From Tolypeutes matacus (Eukaryota; Chordata; Mammalia; Cingulata; Chlamyphoridae): a DNA stretch of 64,000 nt. Each line of letters starts with the position of its first letter. Positions within the stretch are counted from its first letter, which is position 1. The stretch spans positions 6,942,367 to 7,006,366 of the forward strand of contig JAKSZT010054565.1 in assembly GCA_026826555.1 (NCBI GenBank), given 5' to 3'. The notes under the pieces were generated by a model. It searched no databases and was not told the origin of the DNA. It saw only the letters and a list, made by a program, of their open reading frames with translations. The position numbers were made by a program, and so were the translations under genes. Positions 34,232 to 46,937 of the stretch are shown one piece after another.

Positions 34232-36946
34232 TATTGATATTTAGTTAGAGAATTTTTGTTGATAATTGAAAGAATATAAAATAAGTGAAGGATTGTTTAT
34301 AAACAGGAGTTTAATTGTTATATTTCAATCTTTTATGATATGTATACATACATTCACATGCTCACCAAACTGGGGGACACATTGATATACCTGGCTCACT
34401 TTTGGCCAGAGTCCTGGATAGGTATAAGTTAAATGTTAATATGTATATTTAGTTTATTAGAGTGAGAAACAAGAATAATATAATCAATTAAAAGATTAAA
34501 TTAATATTGAACAGTTATAGAATGACAGATAGAGCAATTTTACATATGAACTTACTAACATTTATCTTTTGGTTGGGAAGATTTGAATTATCAACTGATA
34601 CTAGAGTTTTTAATGAAAACACTCGTGTAGAGCACTTTCTCCTAGGGTGGGACTTTAACTGGTTTGATTAGGGACTATCTTTTTACTGTGTTTATGATTA
34701 ATGAACTTGATACTATGGATGTTAAATCCTGAGCACTGTGTCAATTCCCAAGGAAGTGGCCACCTTCCTAAGGGAGGAAGACAATATCTCTGGGCAGTAC
34801 ATTTCAAGGTATATCATCAGTACTTGTAAAATGGCCAGCTTTTCTAGGGAGGAATACAAAAATTTTTGGAATGTACTTTATCTTTCTTAATTCGTTACAA
34901 AACATCTTTCATGTGTTTACTATTTTAGTTATCATTATTTCTCCTGAAATATGAAACGTATTAACTAACAAGGCATTGGTGATTAACGTTTTTTGCAGGA
35001 TGTTTTACTTTTAAGTTGGAACAATGCTCACCAAGCCTTTTCTTAATACATTCGGTTTCAGGACTGTTCAAACTCAAAACAAGAGATCTACATATACAGT
35101 TAATAAAATAGTTTATGTGTAACATACAAGTTATTAAATTAATTAAGTGTGCAATATATTGCATTCTAAAGTTTTGTTTAGTATTTAAGTATATTTTACA
35201 TAATTCATAATTACAGTAGATTTTATAACACCAAACAATAATAAGACTTTTAATCAGCAGATATCCAATGAATAAACTTTTATTTCCTATGTGTATAAGA
35301 TTCCTAACGTGTGAGGTTATATAGGCTATTATACTGAAACATTAATAAATTTTCAGGAATTTTACACACTGTAATGGTTAGGCTAATGTATCAACTTGGC
35401 CAGGTAATTGTGTCCAGCTGTTTGGTCCAGCAACTACTGGGATAATTGTAATGTAAGAGCATTTATGAACTTTGATCACCAGTGAGTTTACTGCATGGAT
35501 GGCTGATTATAGCTCCATCAATCAGGAGATTGTATCAGCAATGAGTGATGTTTTTATCCAATCATTTGAGTGCCTTAAAAGGGAAAGTGAGTTCAACTTT
35601 CAGAGAGAATTTCCCAGCTCGTCTTTGGACAGCCAACTTCTCCAGAAACTCATCAAGGATCTTTTATCGGACTTTCATTGGAGCCCCTGGTTTGCAGCCT
35701 GCCTGTGGAACCTGGACTTGTGCGTCCACCTGGTTGCATAAGAGACTCTTATAAAATCTCATATTATTGACAGATATCTCCTGTTGATTCTGTTTCCCTA
35801 GAGAACTCTGACTAATACACACACCTTTTAAGTATTCATATGAATTTTTTACTCATACAAATTTAATTATAGGGTTAGAAAATTTCTTTTAATTGTATCA
35901 GTTTCAAATACTTTATTAAACTTATAATGTATCAAATGAACTTAATTATTTTTAGTATTTTACTTTTTTTCCAGGTAAAAAACAAAATCATTTGTAACAG
36001 TTTGAAATAAAAAGCTACTTTTCAAGATTTGGCTTTGAGAAAGCAGGTTTGAACATTTTGTTCTTTTAAAAGTGATGACTAGTTTCTCCAGGAAAATTAT
36101 GAGGTTAAAGTACAAGAAGCTTTTTGATAAAACAGACTTTCTTTTTTGTATACTGATTATTCAGGAGAAAATCTCTTTGTAAACTTTTATTAAAACAGAC
36201 TAATGACTGAAAAAACTTTGAAAAAGAATAAACTAACATTGTATTATTATACTGTTTGACATTAAAGTTTTAAATCTTTATAGATAGACCCATTAAATCT
36301 TAGATAATGTTGACTACAAAAATTTTTTTCCCACAAACCTGCACTTTCTGTATTCACTCAGGTTTTGTCTCACATTTTACTCTGTCTTAATTACCAGTCA
36401 TTTTATCTTAGGACAAAATTACTTTCTATTTCCTTAAAAATAAAAATACTTTCTATACATCTTCTATATTCAAGTTACCAAAATGATTTTGGAAACTGTT
36501 TCCAAGAAAACTTCTGACAACATAGAATTACCATCAATATTAAACAAACTTGTCAGAATAATGATTTAATTTGATTATAATAATTTTTATAATTTTAAAT
36601 AAATATCCATATTTATTTATTAATATAAGTGCTTATTTAATTTTTTGGCCCTTTATATATAGTTCCTTTAATGAATTTTATTTATCAATTTCATATTTCC
36701 ATCCAGAGTTATGAAAAGATACACTGACACTGAGCAAATAGACAAACATAAAACGAGTTACATTACATCAGTAGAAACATACACCTTTGATTTTACTGCT
36801 TTTGAGAATTTTTCTGGAAAATGTGTTGCCAAGTTTTCCTACTCTTCTAGTGGTTTAATTATATTAACCCCTATCATTCCACAGCATTATCATTATTTAG
36901 GCTGTAGGCGGCTTACAAAGTTGCTGCCAGAATGTTTGCCTTATCT
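34232..36946. other. AT-rich unrecognised stretch inside the ERV
   Basis: About 2.7 kb between the RT fragment and the dUTPase, containing the MLT2-like LTR (35,370-35,819). The remaining 2.26 kb is very AT-rich, with no retroviral motif I can recognise on either strand and no satellite. In an intact provirus this place would hold protease and the RT N-terminus. It could be replaced sequence, another decayed element, or pol decayed beyond recognition. Confidence 0.5.
35370..35819 (+). mobile_element. Solo LTR, ERVL/MLT2-like, nested in the ERV
   Basis: 450 bp beginning TGTAATGGTTAGGC and ending CTCTGACTAATACA. The start, a YATCAACTTGGCC-like block and the ending CCCTAGAGAACTCTGACTAA are characteristic of MLT2-type LTRs of class III ERVs. 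CACAC flanks both sides (35,365-35,369 and 35,820-35,824), the 5-bp duplication typical of ERVL. No internal region is present. Confidence 0.8.
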
Positions 36947-37141
36947 TATTTAACTCTTTGGCAGAATAGTGATTCCCCTGCAACTAATGCTAGATCTTCC
37001 CAATATTAATCTCACTAAATCTTCTGGAATGGGCCCTTTCACTCCTGAATTGACTAGATAGGCTTTATTTTGTTTCTTAAGTATTAATTTTTCGGTAGTG
37101 GCAAAGTCCAGGCTGGCACTATACTGCAGCAACATCAGAAT
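36947..37141 (-). pseudogene. pro: ERV dUTPase fragment (pro region)
   Basis: A 61-codon minus-strand frame (37,135-36,950) contains ASLDFAT, then SGVKGPIPEDLVRLILGRSS and a following CRGITI. GV.GP.P and LGRSS are the signature blocks of the trimeric dUTPase that betaretroviruses carry at the Gag-Pro junction. The C-terminal motifs and the protease are lost. Upstream, the Gag capsid remnant runs almost directly into it, so nucleocapsid is deleted. Confidence 0.75.
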
Positions 37142-38279
37142 ACTGATGTTGAGCCTGAATACCTAAATTACCTATGGAACTCATGAGTTGTTCAATTGTT
37201 ACATTTACTGGAGAATTACCATTGGCATTATGGGATGCAATAATATGAGCTTTGCAGCCTACCATGTTTTAAATTAAAATTCAGAGTCAGTGTGGCAGGT
37301 TCTAGTTAACTGATCAAAGTCCCAAGGAATCAATCTTTCAGTGTGGGAGAACCCTCACAAAATTCTCAAGGTATATGGAGAGTTAGGTCCATATTTAGCA
37401 CATGTCTTCTTTAATTCTTTCAACACTTTTAAATTTAGAGGAGTATGGGTAAATTGTTGCCCTCCCTGCATCATTTGAGCATTAGGTTCTCTGGGGGTCA
37501 TTTAGAAAGGAAACATATAAGCATCCATATCTCCAGCTAATTGAGACTCTTGGATGCCTTGTTGTAATATAGAAACATCTGGAACTGTATAGTAGCCAGA
37601 GGGGGAGTGGTCATAACCTCCTTTAAGCTGGGAGCAAAAGGATGGGGTCTTTTGTTTTCCTCCATTGAACAGAATTCTTCAGGGGACATTGCGGTCACTG
37701 CATGTACTGGAGCACAAAAACAATCAAAATCAGGGTTTTTTCCTTTTCTAAAGCATATTCCTCCTCCAACAAGGTAACTAAAAATGGACAGAGTAGTTTC
37801 CTTTTCTACGCCTTTCTTTTCAGTATCAGAATCCACACTATCAGAGTCAGACTGCAAGGGCTCAAGAGTTAGAGATATTAAAGACACAATGATCATACTT
37901 GAACAGGAATAGGCTCTCCTTTCCTATATTCCTCTTTCAGTTGTGAAACTACTTTTTTCCATTGTTTACTGCCAAGAGTCCCTCTTCAAAGGAATTGATA
38001 GCAATGTTTCTGTACTAGCACAAATAAATTCTTTATATTTTGTTTCTTAACTTTCACATTATGAGTGTGGAGTAGAGAAAGAAGCAGTATGTATATTCAC
38101 AGAAAGAGAAGAAGTTTGTCCCATGTTTACCCTGATTAACATATTATCTGGAACAAGAGGGGATTTTCAAATGGGGAATACTTATGTCCTCTAGACCTCT
38201 GGTATCATCAGCACTGGAAATCCCTTGAGTCTCTGATCTGTCAGAGCATTCTTCATTGAGCTCCAATTTAGGCACCTGA
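37142..38279 (-). pseudogene. gag: ERV gag remnant and leader
   Basis: Minus strand, following the 5' LTR. A capsid segment with KELKKTCAKYGPNSPYT and, in a shifted frame, RLIPWDFDQLTRTC (about 37,440-37,290) matches the betaretroviral capsid N-terminal domain. A later piece with VNVTIEQLM lies near 37,200. A 119-codon frame (37,896-37,537) rich in acidic residues and ending in a proline-rich part probably comes from the region before capsid. Matrix is not recognisable. Just inside the LTR, AGGTGCCTAAATTGG could be a mutated primer-binding site, but this is weak. Multiple stops. Confidence 0.7.
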
Positions 38280-38677
38280 TGTTCCTGGAAAGTGAGTGTC
38301 TCAGTGAAGATTACCACGAAATAAGAAAGACAAGACAAAGAGTTTAAGAGAAAGCTGGGGTCAAGGGGCTGTCCACTGTCTAACCCCAAAGCACAGAAAC
38401 CCAGAGCTTTTATTAACAGGGTAAAGTTCCTGTTACGTGAAGAAAAGCACAGTCACTGACTAGCTATTCTTGGAATATAAGTGGGAGTACTTTGCTTGCA
38501 AGGTTGTTTCTCTAATCTATCTATAGCTATCTCAACTCATCCTAGTGCTCATGGAGTCAACAAGAGTCCACACAGTGCTAACAAGGTTTTTTTCTTGAGC
38601 CAGGCTCTGATGTTCTACACACTCTGTTTTTGTACTCTGAGCCAAATTCCATCAAATCTCAAGGATTCTTTCCCACG
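38280..38677 (-). repeat. ERV 5' LTR
   Basis: 398 bp, the partner of 31,398-31,800. On the minus strand it starts GTGGGAAAGAATCC (the outermost base is C where T is expected) and ends ...CCAGGAACA. The AATAAA signal is at the reverse complement of GCTTTTATTAAC (38,406 onward). AAAAC at 38,678-38,682 is the right target duplication. Confidence 0.88.
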
Positions 38678-38879
38678 AAAACACTGGTTTACATAATGCT
38701 ATGTGAAAGCAGTATGTTCTTCCATTTTGAAAATTAATCAAGATGCTGGTTTCATTGGCTGCAATGCACTTGCTTAAATTTACAATCAATGCAAAATACT
38801 GGTTTTACCCAATGCTCTGTGAATGCAGTATGTCCTTCTGTTTTGAAAAATAAGGAGATCAGTTTCACTGACAGCTATG

Positions 38880-38937
38880 CACTTGTTTTCAATTACAATG
38901 AATGTCAAAACACTTGTTTTCAATTACAATGAATGTC
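38880..38937 (+). repeat. 31-bp local tandem duplication within a monomer
   Basis: The unit from CACTTGTTTTCAATTACAAT to TGTCAAAA occurs twice in a row, and the second copy then runs straight into TAATACTC, skipping the usual AAAACACTGGTTTTA. This is consistent with slippage between CACTTG and CACTGG. Confidence 0.85.
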
Positions 38938-41900
38938 TAATACTCTATGAAGCCAGTATGTTCTTCAGTGTTGAACACTAAGCCAGATAGTGGTTTCTTT
39001 GACTGCTATGCACTTGTTTTCATGTAAATCAATGTCAAAAAAACTGGTTTTACATAACTCTCTGCTAATGTCGTATGATATTTTGGTTTGAAAACTAAAC
39101 CAGATACTTGTTTCATTGTCTGGTATGCACTTCTTTTCACTTGCAATCAGCGCCAAGTGTTTGGTTTTACCTGACGCTCTGTTTATTCAGTATGATCTTC
39201 AGTTTTGAAAACTAAGCCATGTAATGGTTTCATTGACTGTTATGCAAGTTTTCACTTTCAAAAAATATGAAAACTCTGGTTTTACCTAACGTTCTGTGTT
39301 GCACTATGTCCCACATTTTTGAAAGTGAAACCAGATACTGGTTTCATTGACTGTTATGCAATAGCTTTCAATTAAAAACACATGAAAACCCTTGCTTTAC
39401 CTGAAGCTTTGTGAATGCACTATGTCTTTCAGGTTTAAAAACTGAGCCAGATATAGGTTTCATTGAATGCTATGCACTGATTTTCACTTACTATCAATAT
39501 CAAAACACTGGTTTTCCCTCACACTCTGTGAATGCAGTATATCATTCAGTTTTGAACTCAAAGCCAGATCCTGGTTTCATTGACTAATATGCACTGATTT
39601 TCACTATAAATCAATGTCAATACACTGGTTTTATCTAATGCTCTGATTAAGCATGTTCCTACTTTTTGAAAACAAAGGCAGATAGTGTTTTTTGTGAGTG
39701 CTATGCACTTGTTTTCACTTCCAAAAAATGTCAAAATGCTTGTTTTACCTAACACTCTGTGAAGGAACTATCTCCTACAGTTGTGATAACTAAACCAGAT
39801 ACTGGTTTCATTGACTGCTTTGCACTGTTTTTCACCAATAATCAGTGTTAAAACTCAGGTTTTGCTTTATGCTCTGTGAATGCATTGTTATTCATTTTTG
39901 AAAACTATACCAGATCTTGGTTTCATTGACTTCTTGGGACTAGTTTTCACTTCTGTTCAATGGCAAAACACTTGTGTTACCTACTGCTGTGAATATGCAG
40001 AATGTACTTCAGTTTTGAAAACTAGCGACATACTGGTTTCATTCGTGGCTATGCATTTGTTGTCACTTGCAATCAATGTCAAAACACTGGCTTTACCTAA
40101 TGCTCTGTGAATGCAGTATGTCATTCCATTTTTATACCTAACCCAGATGATGGTTTCATTGACTACAATTCAGTTGTTTACACCCACAATCATGCCAAAA
40201 CATGTTTTTTTATGCAGTATGTTTTCCAGTTTTGAAAATTAAGCCAGATATTAGTTTCATTGACTGCTATGCACTGGCTTTATTTACAATCAGTGTCAAT
40301 ACCCTGGTTTTATCTAATGCTCTGTGAGGCAGTATGTCTTTAATTTTAAAAATGAAACCAGATTGTGGCTTCAGTGTCTGATGTGCACTTCCAATAAATA
40401 TCAAAACACAGGTTTTACCTAACACTCTGTGAATACAGTATGTTATTCTGTTTTTTAAACTAAGCAGGTACAGGTTTCATTGACAGCTATGCACTTGATT
40501 TCACTTACAATCAATGTCAAAACCCTGGTATTACCTAATACTCTTTGAATGGAGAATGTCCTTCAGTTTTGAAAACTGATCAAGATGTTGGTTTCATTGA
40601 CTGAAATATACTGCTTTTCATTTACAATCATTGTCAATATACTCTATTTACCTTAAGTTCTGTGAATTCAGTATTTTATTCAGTATGGAAAACTAAGCCA
40701 GATTCTGGTTTCATTGACTGCTCTGTACCTCTTTTCACTTACAATCACTGTCAAAACACTGGTATTGCCTATCACTCTCTGAATGCATTATGTCCTTCAG
40801 TTTTGAAAACTAAGCCCAATGTTTCACTGAGTGCTATTTACTGCTTTTCACTTACAATCAGTGTCAAAACACTGGTTTACATAAAGCTATGTGAAAACTG
40901 TATGTTCTTCTGTTTTTGCAAACTAATCAAGATACTGGTTTCATTGTTGACAATGCACTTGTTTTAATTTACAATCAATGCAAAACACTGATTTTATCTA
41001 ATGCTCTCTGAATACAGTATGTCCTACTATTTAGAAAACTAAGGAGATAATGGTTTCATTGACAGCTTTGTACTTGTTTTCTATTACAATGAATTTCAAA
41101 ACACTGGTTTTAACTAATACTCTGTGAGTCCAGTATTTTCTTCAGTTTTGTAACTAAGCCATTTAATGATCTCATTGACTACCATGCACTTGATTTCACT
41201 TACAGTCAATGTCAAAACACTGGCTTTACTTAACTAGCTGTGAATGCAACATGATCTTTAGGTTTGAAAACTAAGCCAGATACTTATTTCATTGTCTGCT
41301 ATGCACTTGTTTTCACTTGCTCCAATTCCAAAACCCTGCTTTACCTAACATTCTGTTTATGCAGTATGGTATTGACTTTTGAGAACTAAGCCATATAATG
41401 CTTTCGTTTACTGGTATGCACATGTTTTCACTTACAATGAATATCAAAACACTGGTTTTACTTAATCTTCTGTAATGCAGTATTTCAGGCAGTTTCAAAA
41501 TTGAAGCCAGATACTGGTTTCATTCACTGCTATGCACTTGTTTTCAAATATAATCATGTCAAAACCCTTTTTTTACCTAATTTTGTGAAAATGCAATATA
41601 TTCTTCAGTTTTGAAAACTAACCAAGTTCCTGGTTTGATTGTCTGCTATGCAGTTGTTTTCATGTACAATCAATGTCAAAATACTGATTTTACTTAATAC
41701 TCTGTGAAAGCACTATGTTATTCAGTTTTGGAAACTAAGCCAGATATTGGGTTCATTGGCTGCTATGCACTTGTTTTCCCTTACAATTCATGTCAAAATG
41801 TATGTCCTTCTATTTTGAATATTAAGCCACATTGTGGTTTCATTGACTGGTATGTACTGCTTTTCCCTTCAATCAATGTCAAATAATGGATTTTGCATTA

Positions 41901-44783
41901 TGCTCTGTGAATGCAGTATCTCTTTTCATTTGAAAGCAAAGACTGATACTTGTTTCATTGACTGCTATGCACTGGATTTAACTAAAAATAAATATCAAAA
42001 CTCTAGTTTTGCCTAATGTTCAGTAAATGCAGTAACTCCTTCAGTTTTGAAAACTAAGCAGATACAGGGTTTCATTGAGAGCTATGCTCTTCTTTCCAAT
42101 TGCAATCATTGTCAGAACACTGGTTTAACCATATGAAGTGTGAAAGCAGTATGTTCTTCTGTTTTGAAAACTAATCATGATACTGGTTTCATTGTCTACA
42201 ATCATTGGTTTTAATTTACAATCAATGCAAAACCCTGATTTTACCTAATGCTCTGTGAATGCAGTATGTCTTTCTGTTTTGAAAACTAAGGAGATACTGG
42301 TTTCATTGACAGCTATGTACTTGTATTCTATTACAATGAATGTCAAAACACTGGTTTTATCTAATGCTCTGTGAAGTTAGTATGTTCTTCGGATTTGAAC
42401 ACTAAGCCAAATACTGGTTTCATTGACTGCTATGCACCTGTTTTCCCTTAAGTCAATATCAAAGCACTGGTTTTAATTAACTCTCTGTGAATACAGTATG
42501 ATATTTAGGTTTGAAAACTAAATCAGATACTTGTTCCATTGTCTGGTATGCACTTCTTTTCACTTGCAATCAGTGCCAAATCTTTGGTTTTACCTGATGC
42601 TCTGTTTATGCAGTATGATCTTTAGTCTTGAAAACTAAGCCATATAATGGTTTCATTGACTGTTATTCACGTTTTCACTTTCAAACAATATCAAAACCCT
42701 GGTTTTACCTAATGCTCTGTGATTCAATTTGCCCTTCAGTTTTGAAAACTATGCCAGATGTTTGTTTCATTGACTGCTATGCACTTGTTTCCACTTGCAA
42801 TCAATGTCAAAACAATGGGTTTCCCTAATGCTCTGGGCATGCAGAATGTTATTCAGTTTTAAAAACTAAGCCAGATCCTGAATTCATTGACTGGTATGCC
42901 CTTGGTTTCTCTTACAATCAATCTAAAAGCCTGGTTTTTTCTAATATCTGTGAACAGTTATTATCTTCTCTTTTCAAAACTAAGCCAGAAACTACTTTCA
43001 TTGACTGTTATGTGCTTGTTTTCTCTTCGAAATAATGTCAAAATACTGGTTTTAACTAATGCTCTATTAAATCAGAATGTTTAGCTGTTTTGAAAATTAC
43101 ATCAGAAATTGGTTTCAGTGACTGTTATGCAATTGTTTCACTTACACTCAATGTCAAAACACTCATGGTCTGTGACGCAGTTTGTCCCTCAATTTTAAAA
43201 ACTAAGCTAGATACTGGTCTCATTGTCTGCTATGCACTTGTTTTCACTTACAATCATTGCCCAAAAACTGGTTTTAACTAACACACTGTGAAAGCTGTAT
43301 GATCTTCAGTTTTGAAAACTAAGCCAGGTATTGGTATCCTCGACTGCAGTACAAATGTTTTCACTTACAATCAATGTCAAAAGCCTTGTTTTACCTAACA
43401 CTTTGTGAAAGTAGTATGTTCTTCAGTTATGAAATTAAGCCAGATACTGGTTTCATTGACTGCCATGCACTTGTTTTCACTTACAATCTATTACAAAACA
43501 CTTCTTATACCTAACACTTTTGAATGCATTATGTTCTTCACTTTTGAAAACTAAGACAAATACTCATTTCATTGACTGCTATGCACTTGTTTAAACTCCC
43601 ATTCCATGTGAAGACACTCCTTTTACCTAATGCCCTGTGAATGCTCTATGTTTTTCCATTTTGAAAACTAACCCAGATACTTGTTTCATTGACTGTTATT
43701 CACTTATTTGCACTTACAATCTATGTCAAAACACTGGTTTATTCTAATGCAGTGTAAATGGAGTATGTTCTTCAGTTTTGAAAACAAAGCCAGATTATGG
43801 GTTCATTTAGAGCTATGCGCTTATTTTCAATAACAATAATGACAGAATACTGAATTTACCTAATGCTATGTGAATGGAGTACGTTCTACAGTTTTGTAAA
43901 CTAAGCCAGATACTTTGTTGTTTGTCAGCTATGCACGTTTAACCTTACAATCAATGTCAAAACACTGGTTATACCTAAGGCTCCGTGAATGCCATATGTT
44001 CTTCAATTTTGAAAACTAAGGCAGATACGGGTTTCATTAACTGCTATGCACTTGTTTTCACATACTAAAAGGGTCAAAACACTGGTTTCACCTCACACTC
44101 TGTTAATGCAGAGTGTTCTTCAGTTTTTAAAGTTAAGCCAAATATTGGATTAATTTACTTTATGCACTTGTTTTCACTTACAATCAATATTAAAACACTT
44201 GCTTTACCTAATGCTATGTGATGCAGTTTGTCATTCAATTTTGAAAATAAGCTAGATAATGGTTTCATTGCCTGTTATACACTTGTTTTTACTTACAGTC
44301 AATATTAAAACCCTGGTTATAACCAATGCTCTTTAAGGAAGTATGTCATTCAATTTTGAAAACTAATCAAGATCCTTGTTCCATTGATGGCTGTGCACTG
44401 GTTTTCACTTTCAATCAATGTCAAAGCACTAATTTTACCTAACACCCTGTGAAGCAGTACTTTTAAGATTTGAAAACTAAGCCAGGTACTGGTTCATTGA
44501 CTTCTATGCACTTGTTTTTTGCTTACAATCTATGTCAAAACAATGTTTTTTTTACTGCTGTGTAATTGCAGAATGTTCTTCAGTTTTGAAAACTAAGCCA
44601 GATACTGGTTTCCTTGACAGCTATGCACTTATTTTCAATAACAATCAATGAAAAAACACTGGTTATACCTAAGGGGCTGTGAATGCTGTATGTTTTTCAT
44701 TATTGAAAACTAAGCCAGTTACTGCTTTCATTGATTGTTATGCACTAGTTTTCACATATTATCAGTAACAAAACACTTATTTT

Positions 44784-44928
44784 TTTTAACTTTATTTTGT
44801 ACATTTAATAATTGAAAACATAAGCAATTAAAAACTAAAAAGTAAACACAGATGAATAAATATATACATTTCTCAATTAAATGTAATGGATACATGTAAA
44901 TTTTTTGGTTTTTTTTTTGTTTGTTTTG
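44784..44928 (-). mobile_element. Short poly(A)-tailed retro-insertion of unknown source
   Basis: About 145 bp of non-satellite, AT-rich sequence, flanked by a perfect 15-bp duplication CAAAACACTTATTTT (44,769-44,783 and 44,929-44,943). On the minus strand it ends AAATAAAGTT then A-run, that is, a polyadenylation signal and tail. This is the form of a severely 5'-truncated L1-mediated insertion, probably the 3' end of a host or unknown transcript. It does not match the L1 3' UTR in this window. A T-rich stretch near 44,900-44,925 sits at the opposite end. Confidence 0.75.
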
Positions 44929-46640
44929 CAAAACACTTATTTTATCTAATGCTCTATTAATGCATTATGTTCTTCAGTTTTGAAAATTAAGCCAGATATT
45001 GTTTTCATTGACTGCAATGCAATTGTTTCACTTACAATCATTGTCAAAACACTCATTTTAACTAATGCTCTGTGATGCACTTTGCCTCTCAATTTTGAAA
45101 ACTAAGCCAGACACTGATTTCCTTGTCTGCTATGCAGTTGTTTGCACTTAAAATCAATATCAAACCTCTGGTTTTATCTCATGCTCTCTGAAAGCTGTAT
45201 GATATTCAGTTTTGAAAACTGAAATAGTTACTGGTTTCATTAGCAGCTGTACACTTGTTTTCACTTCCAATGTCAAAACCCTTGTGTTTTCTAACACCTT
45301 GTGAAAGCAATATGGGCTTCCAATTTGAAAACTAAGCCAGATACTGTTTTTATTGACTGCGGTGCATTTGTTTTGTTTTAACTTACAATCAATGCCAAAA
45401 CCCTGGTTTTACTGAATGGTCTGTAAATGCTGTATGTTACATTGTTGAAAACTAAGGAAGATCCTGGTTTCACTGACTGCTAAGCAATTCTTTTCACTTT
45501 TAATCAATGTCTAAACAATGATATTACCTAATGGTCTGTGAGTGCAGCATGTTCTTCAGTTTTCAGAACGAAGTCAGATACTGCTTTACTAATCACATCT
45601 TTTCACTTGCAATCAATATCAAAACACTGGTTATACCCAATGCTCTGTGAATGCATTATGTTCCTCAGGTACAAAAATAAGCAAGATACTCATTTCATTT
45701 TCTGCTATGTTGTTGAAACTTTCAATCAATATTTTACCTAATGCTCTGTGAAAGCAGTATGTTCTTCAGATTTGAAAACTGAGCCATATACTGCTTTCAT
45801 TGAGAGCTGTGGACTTGTTTTCAATTACAATCTATGTCAAAACAATGGTTTATTTTAATGCTCTGTAAATGCAGTATGTTATTCAGTTATGAAACCTAAG
45901 CTAGATACTGGTTTCCTTGACTGCTATGCACATGTTTTCACTTACAGTCAATGTCAAAACACTGGTTATACCTAATGTTCTGTGAATGCAGTAAGTTCCT
46001 GTGAATAGGAAACTAAGCCAGATAGTGGTTTCTTCGATAGTATGCACTTGTTTTGACATATAATCAGTGTCAAAACCCTGGTTTTACCTAATGCTCTGTG
46101 GATGTAGTATGTCCTTTGGTTTTGGAAACTTAGGCAGATCCTGGTTTTATTGACTTCTACGTACTTGTTTTCACTTACTGTCAATGTCACAACTCTGGTT
46201 TTACATAAAACTCTGTTAAAGCAGTATGTTCTTCAGTTTTGAAAATGGAGCCAGATTGTTTTTATTTACACCTAGGCACCTATTTTCAATAACAACCAAT
46301 GACAAAACATTGATTTTACCAAATTATCTGTGAATGGAGCATGTTCTACAGTTTTGTAAACTAAGCCAGATACTGTTTTCCTTGTCAGCTATGCATGTGT
46401 TTACCTTTCAAATCAATGTCAAAACAATGGTTTTACATAATGCTCTGTGAATGTAAAATGTTCTTCTATTTTGAAAATTAACCACATACTGAATCCATTG
46501 ACTGCTATGAACTTGTTTTCACTTACTGTAAGTGTCAAAGCACTGGTTTTGCCTAACACTCTGTTAATGCAGAGTTTTTCAGCTTTGAAAATTAAGCTAA
46601 ATATTGGTTTCATTGACTGCTATGCACTTGTTTTCACATA

Positions 46641-46937
46641 GACTTACATGGAAGATACAGACACTTGTACTCATGATGCTTGTACAGGTGCTGCCTCTGG
46701 CCCTCCCTGCACATGAATGGTCTCTTCACTGCTGCCCTTGAGTCCCATGTCTCCTTCCCCATCAATTGCTCCCTCAGCTGCTCCCTATAGTTGGTAATTT
46801 TTTATTTGGGGCAGTGGGCATGTGTGGGAAGGGGAGGGTCCTAACTGTCTTCATATTGTTAACTGCATGTCCCCTTCTCCAATAAAACAAGCTAGTCAGA
46901 CATGGTTAAAAAATAAAAAATAAATAAAATAAAATAA
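46641..46937 (+). pseudogene. Processed transcript fragment (retrocopy 3' end), source unknown
   Basis: About 300 bp of GC-richer, gene-like sequence within satellite. It carries AATAAA at 46,881-46,886, a short downstream stretch and a tail of A-rich TAAA repeats to 46,937. The first 75 bp stay open in one frame (ending SGPPCT then stop), possibly the C-terminus of the parent protein, with 3' UTR after it. I do not recognise the parent gene. No clear target duplication is seen; about 6 bp of the monomer seem to be missing. Confidence 0.65.

Larger units (their letters stand above)
31398..38677 (-). mobile_element. Class II (betaretrovirus-like) endogenous retrovirus, degraded
   Basis: Two LTRs of about 400 bp in the same orientation (38,280-38,677 upstream; 31,398-31,800 downstream) enclose gag, dUTPase, RT, integrase and env remnants in retroviral order on the minus strand. 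AAAAC flanks both ends (31,393-31,397 and 38,678-38,682), and the satellite continues in phase, so this is an insertion into the array. The LTRs differ at roughly one position in six by eye, indicating great age. All genes are deleted or frameshifted. A second LTR and a SINE have inserted into it. A dUTPase next to protease and the Gag and RT motifs place it with the betaretroviral (ERV-K-like) group. Confidence 0.88.

Noticed and set aside
36711..36953. 80-codon plus-strand frame
   Set aside because: It lies in AT-rich sequence beside the minus-strand dUTPase fragment, with no recognisable domain and no second copy for comparison.
38260..38280. Retroviral primer-binding site next to the 5' LTR
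   Set aside because: AGGTGCCTAAATTGG only loosely resembles a tRNA 3'-end complement; mentioned under gag/leader but not called.
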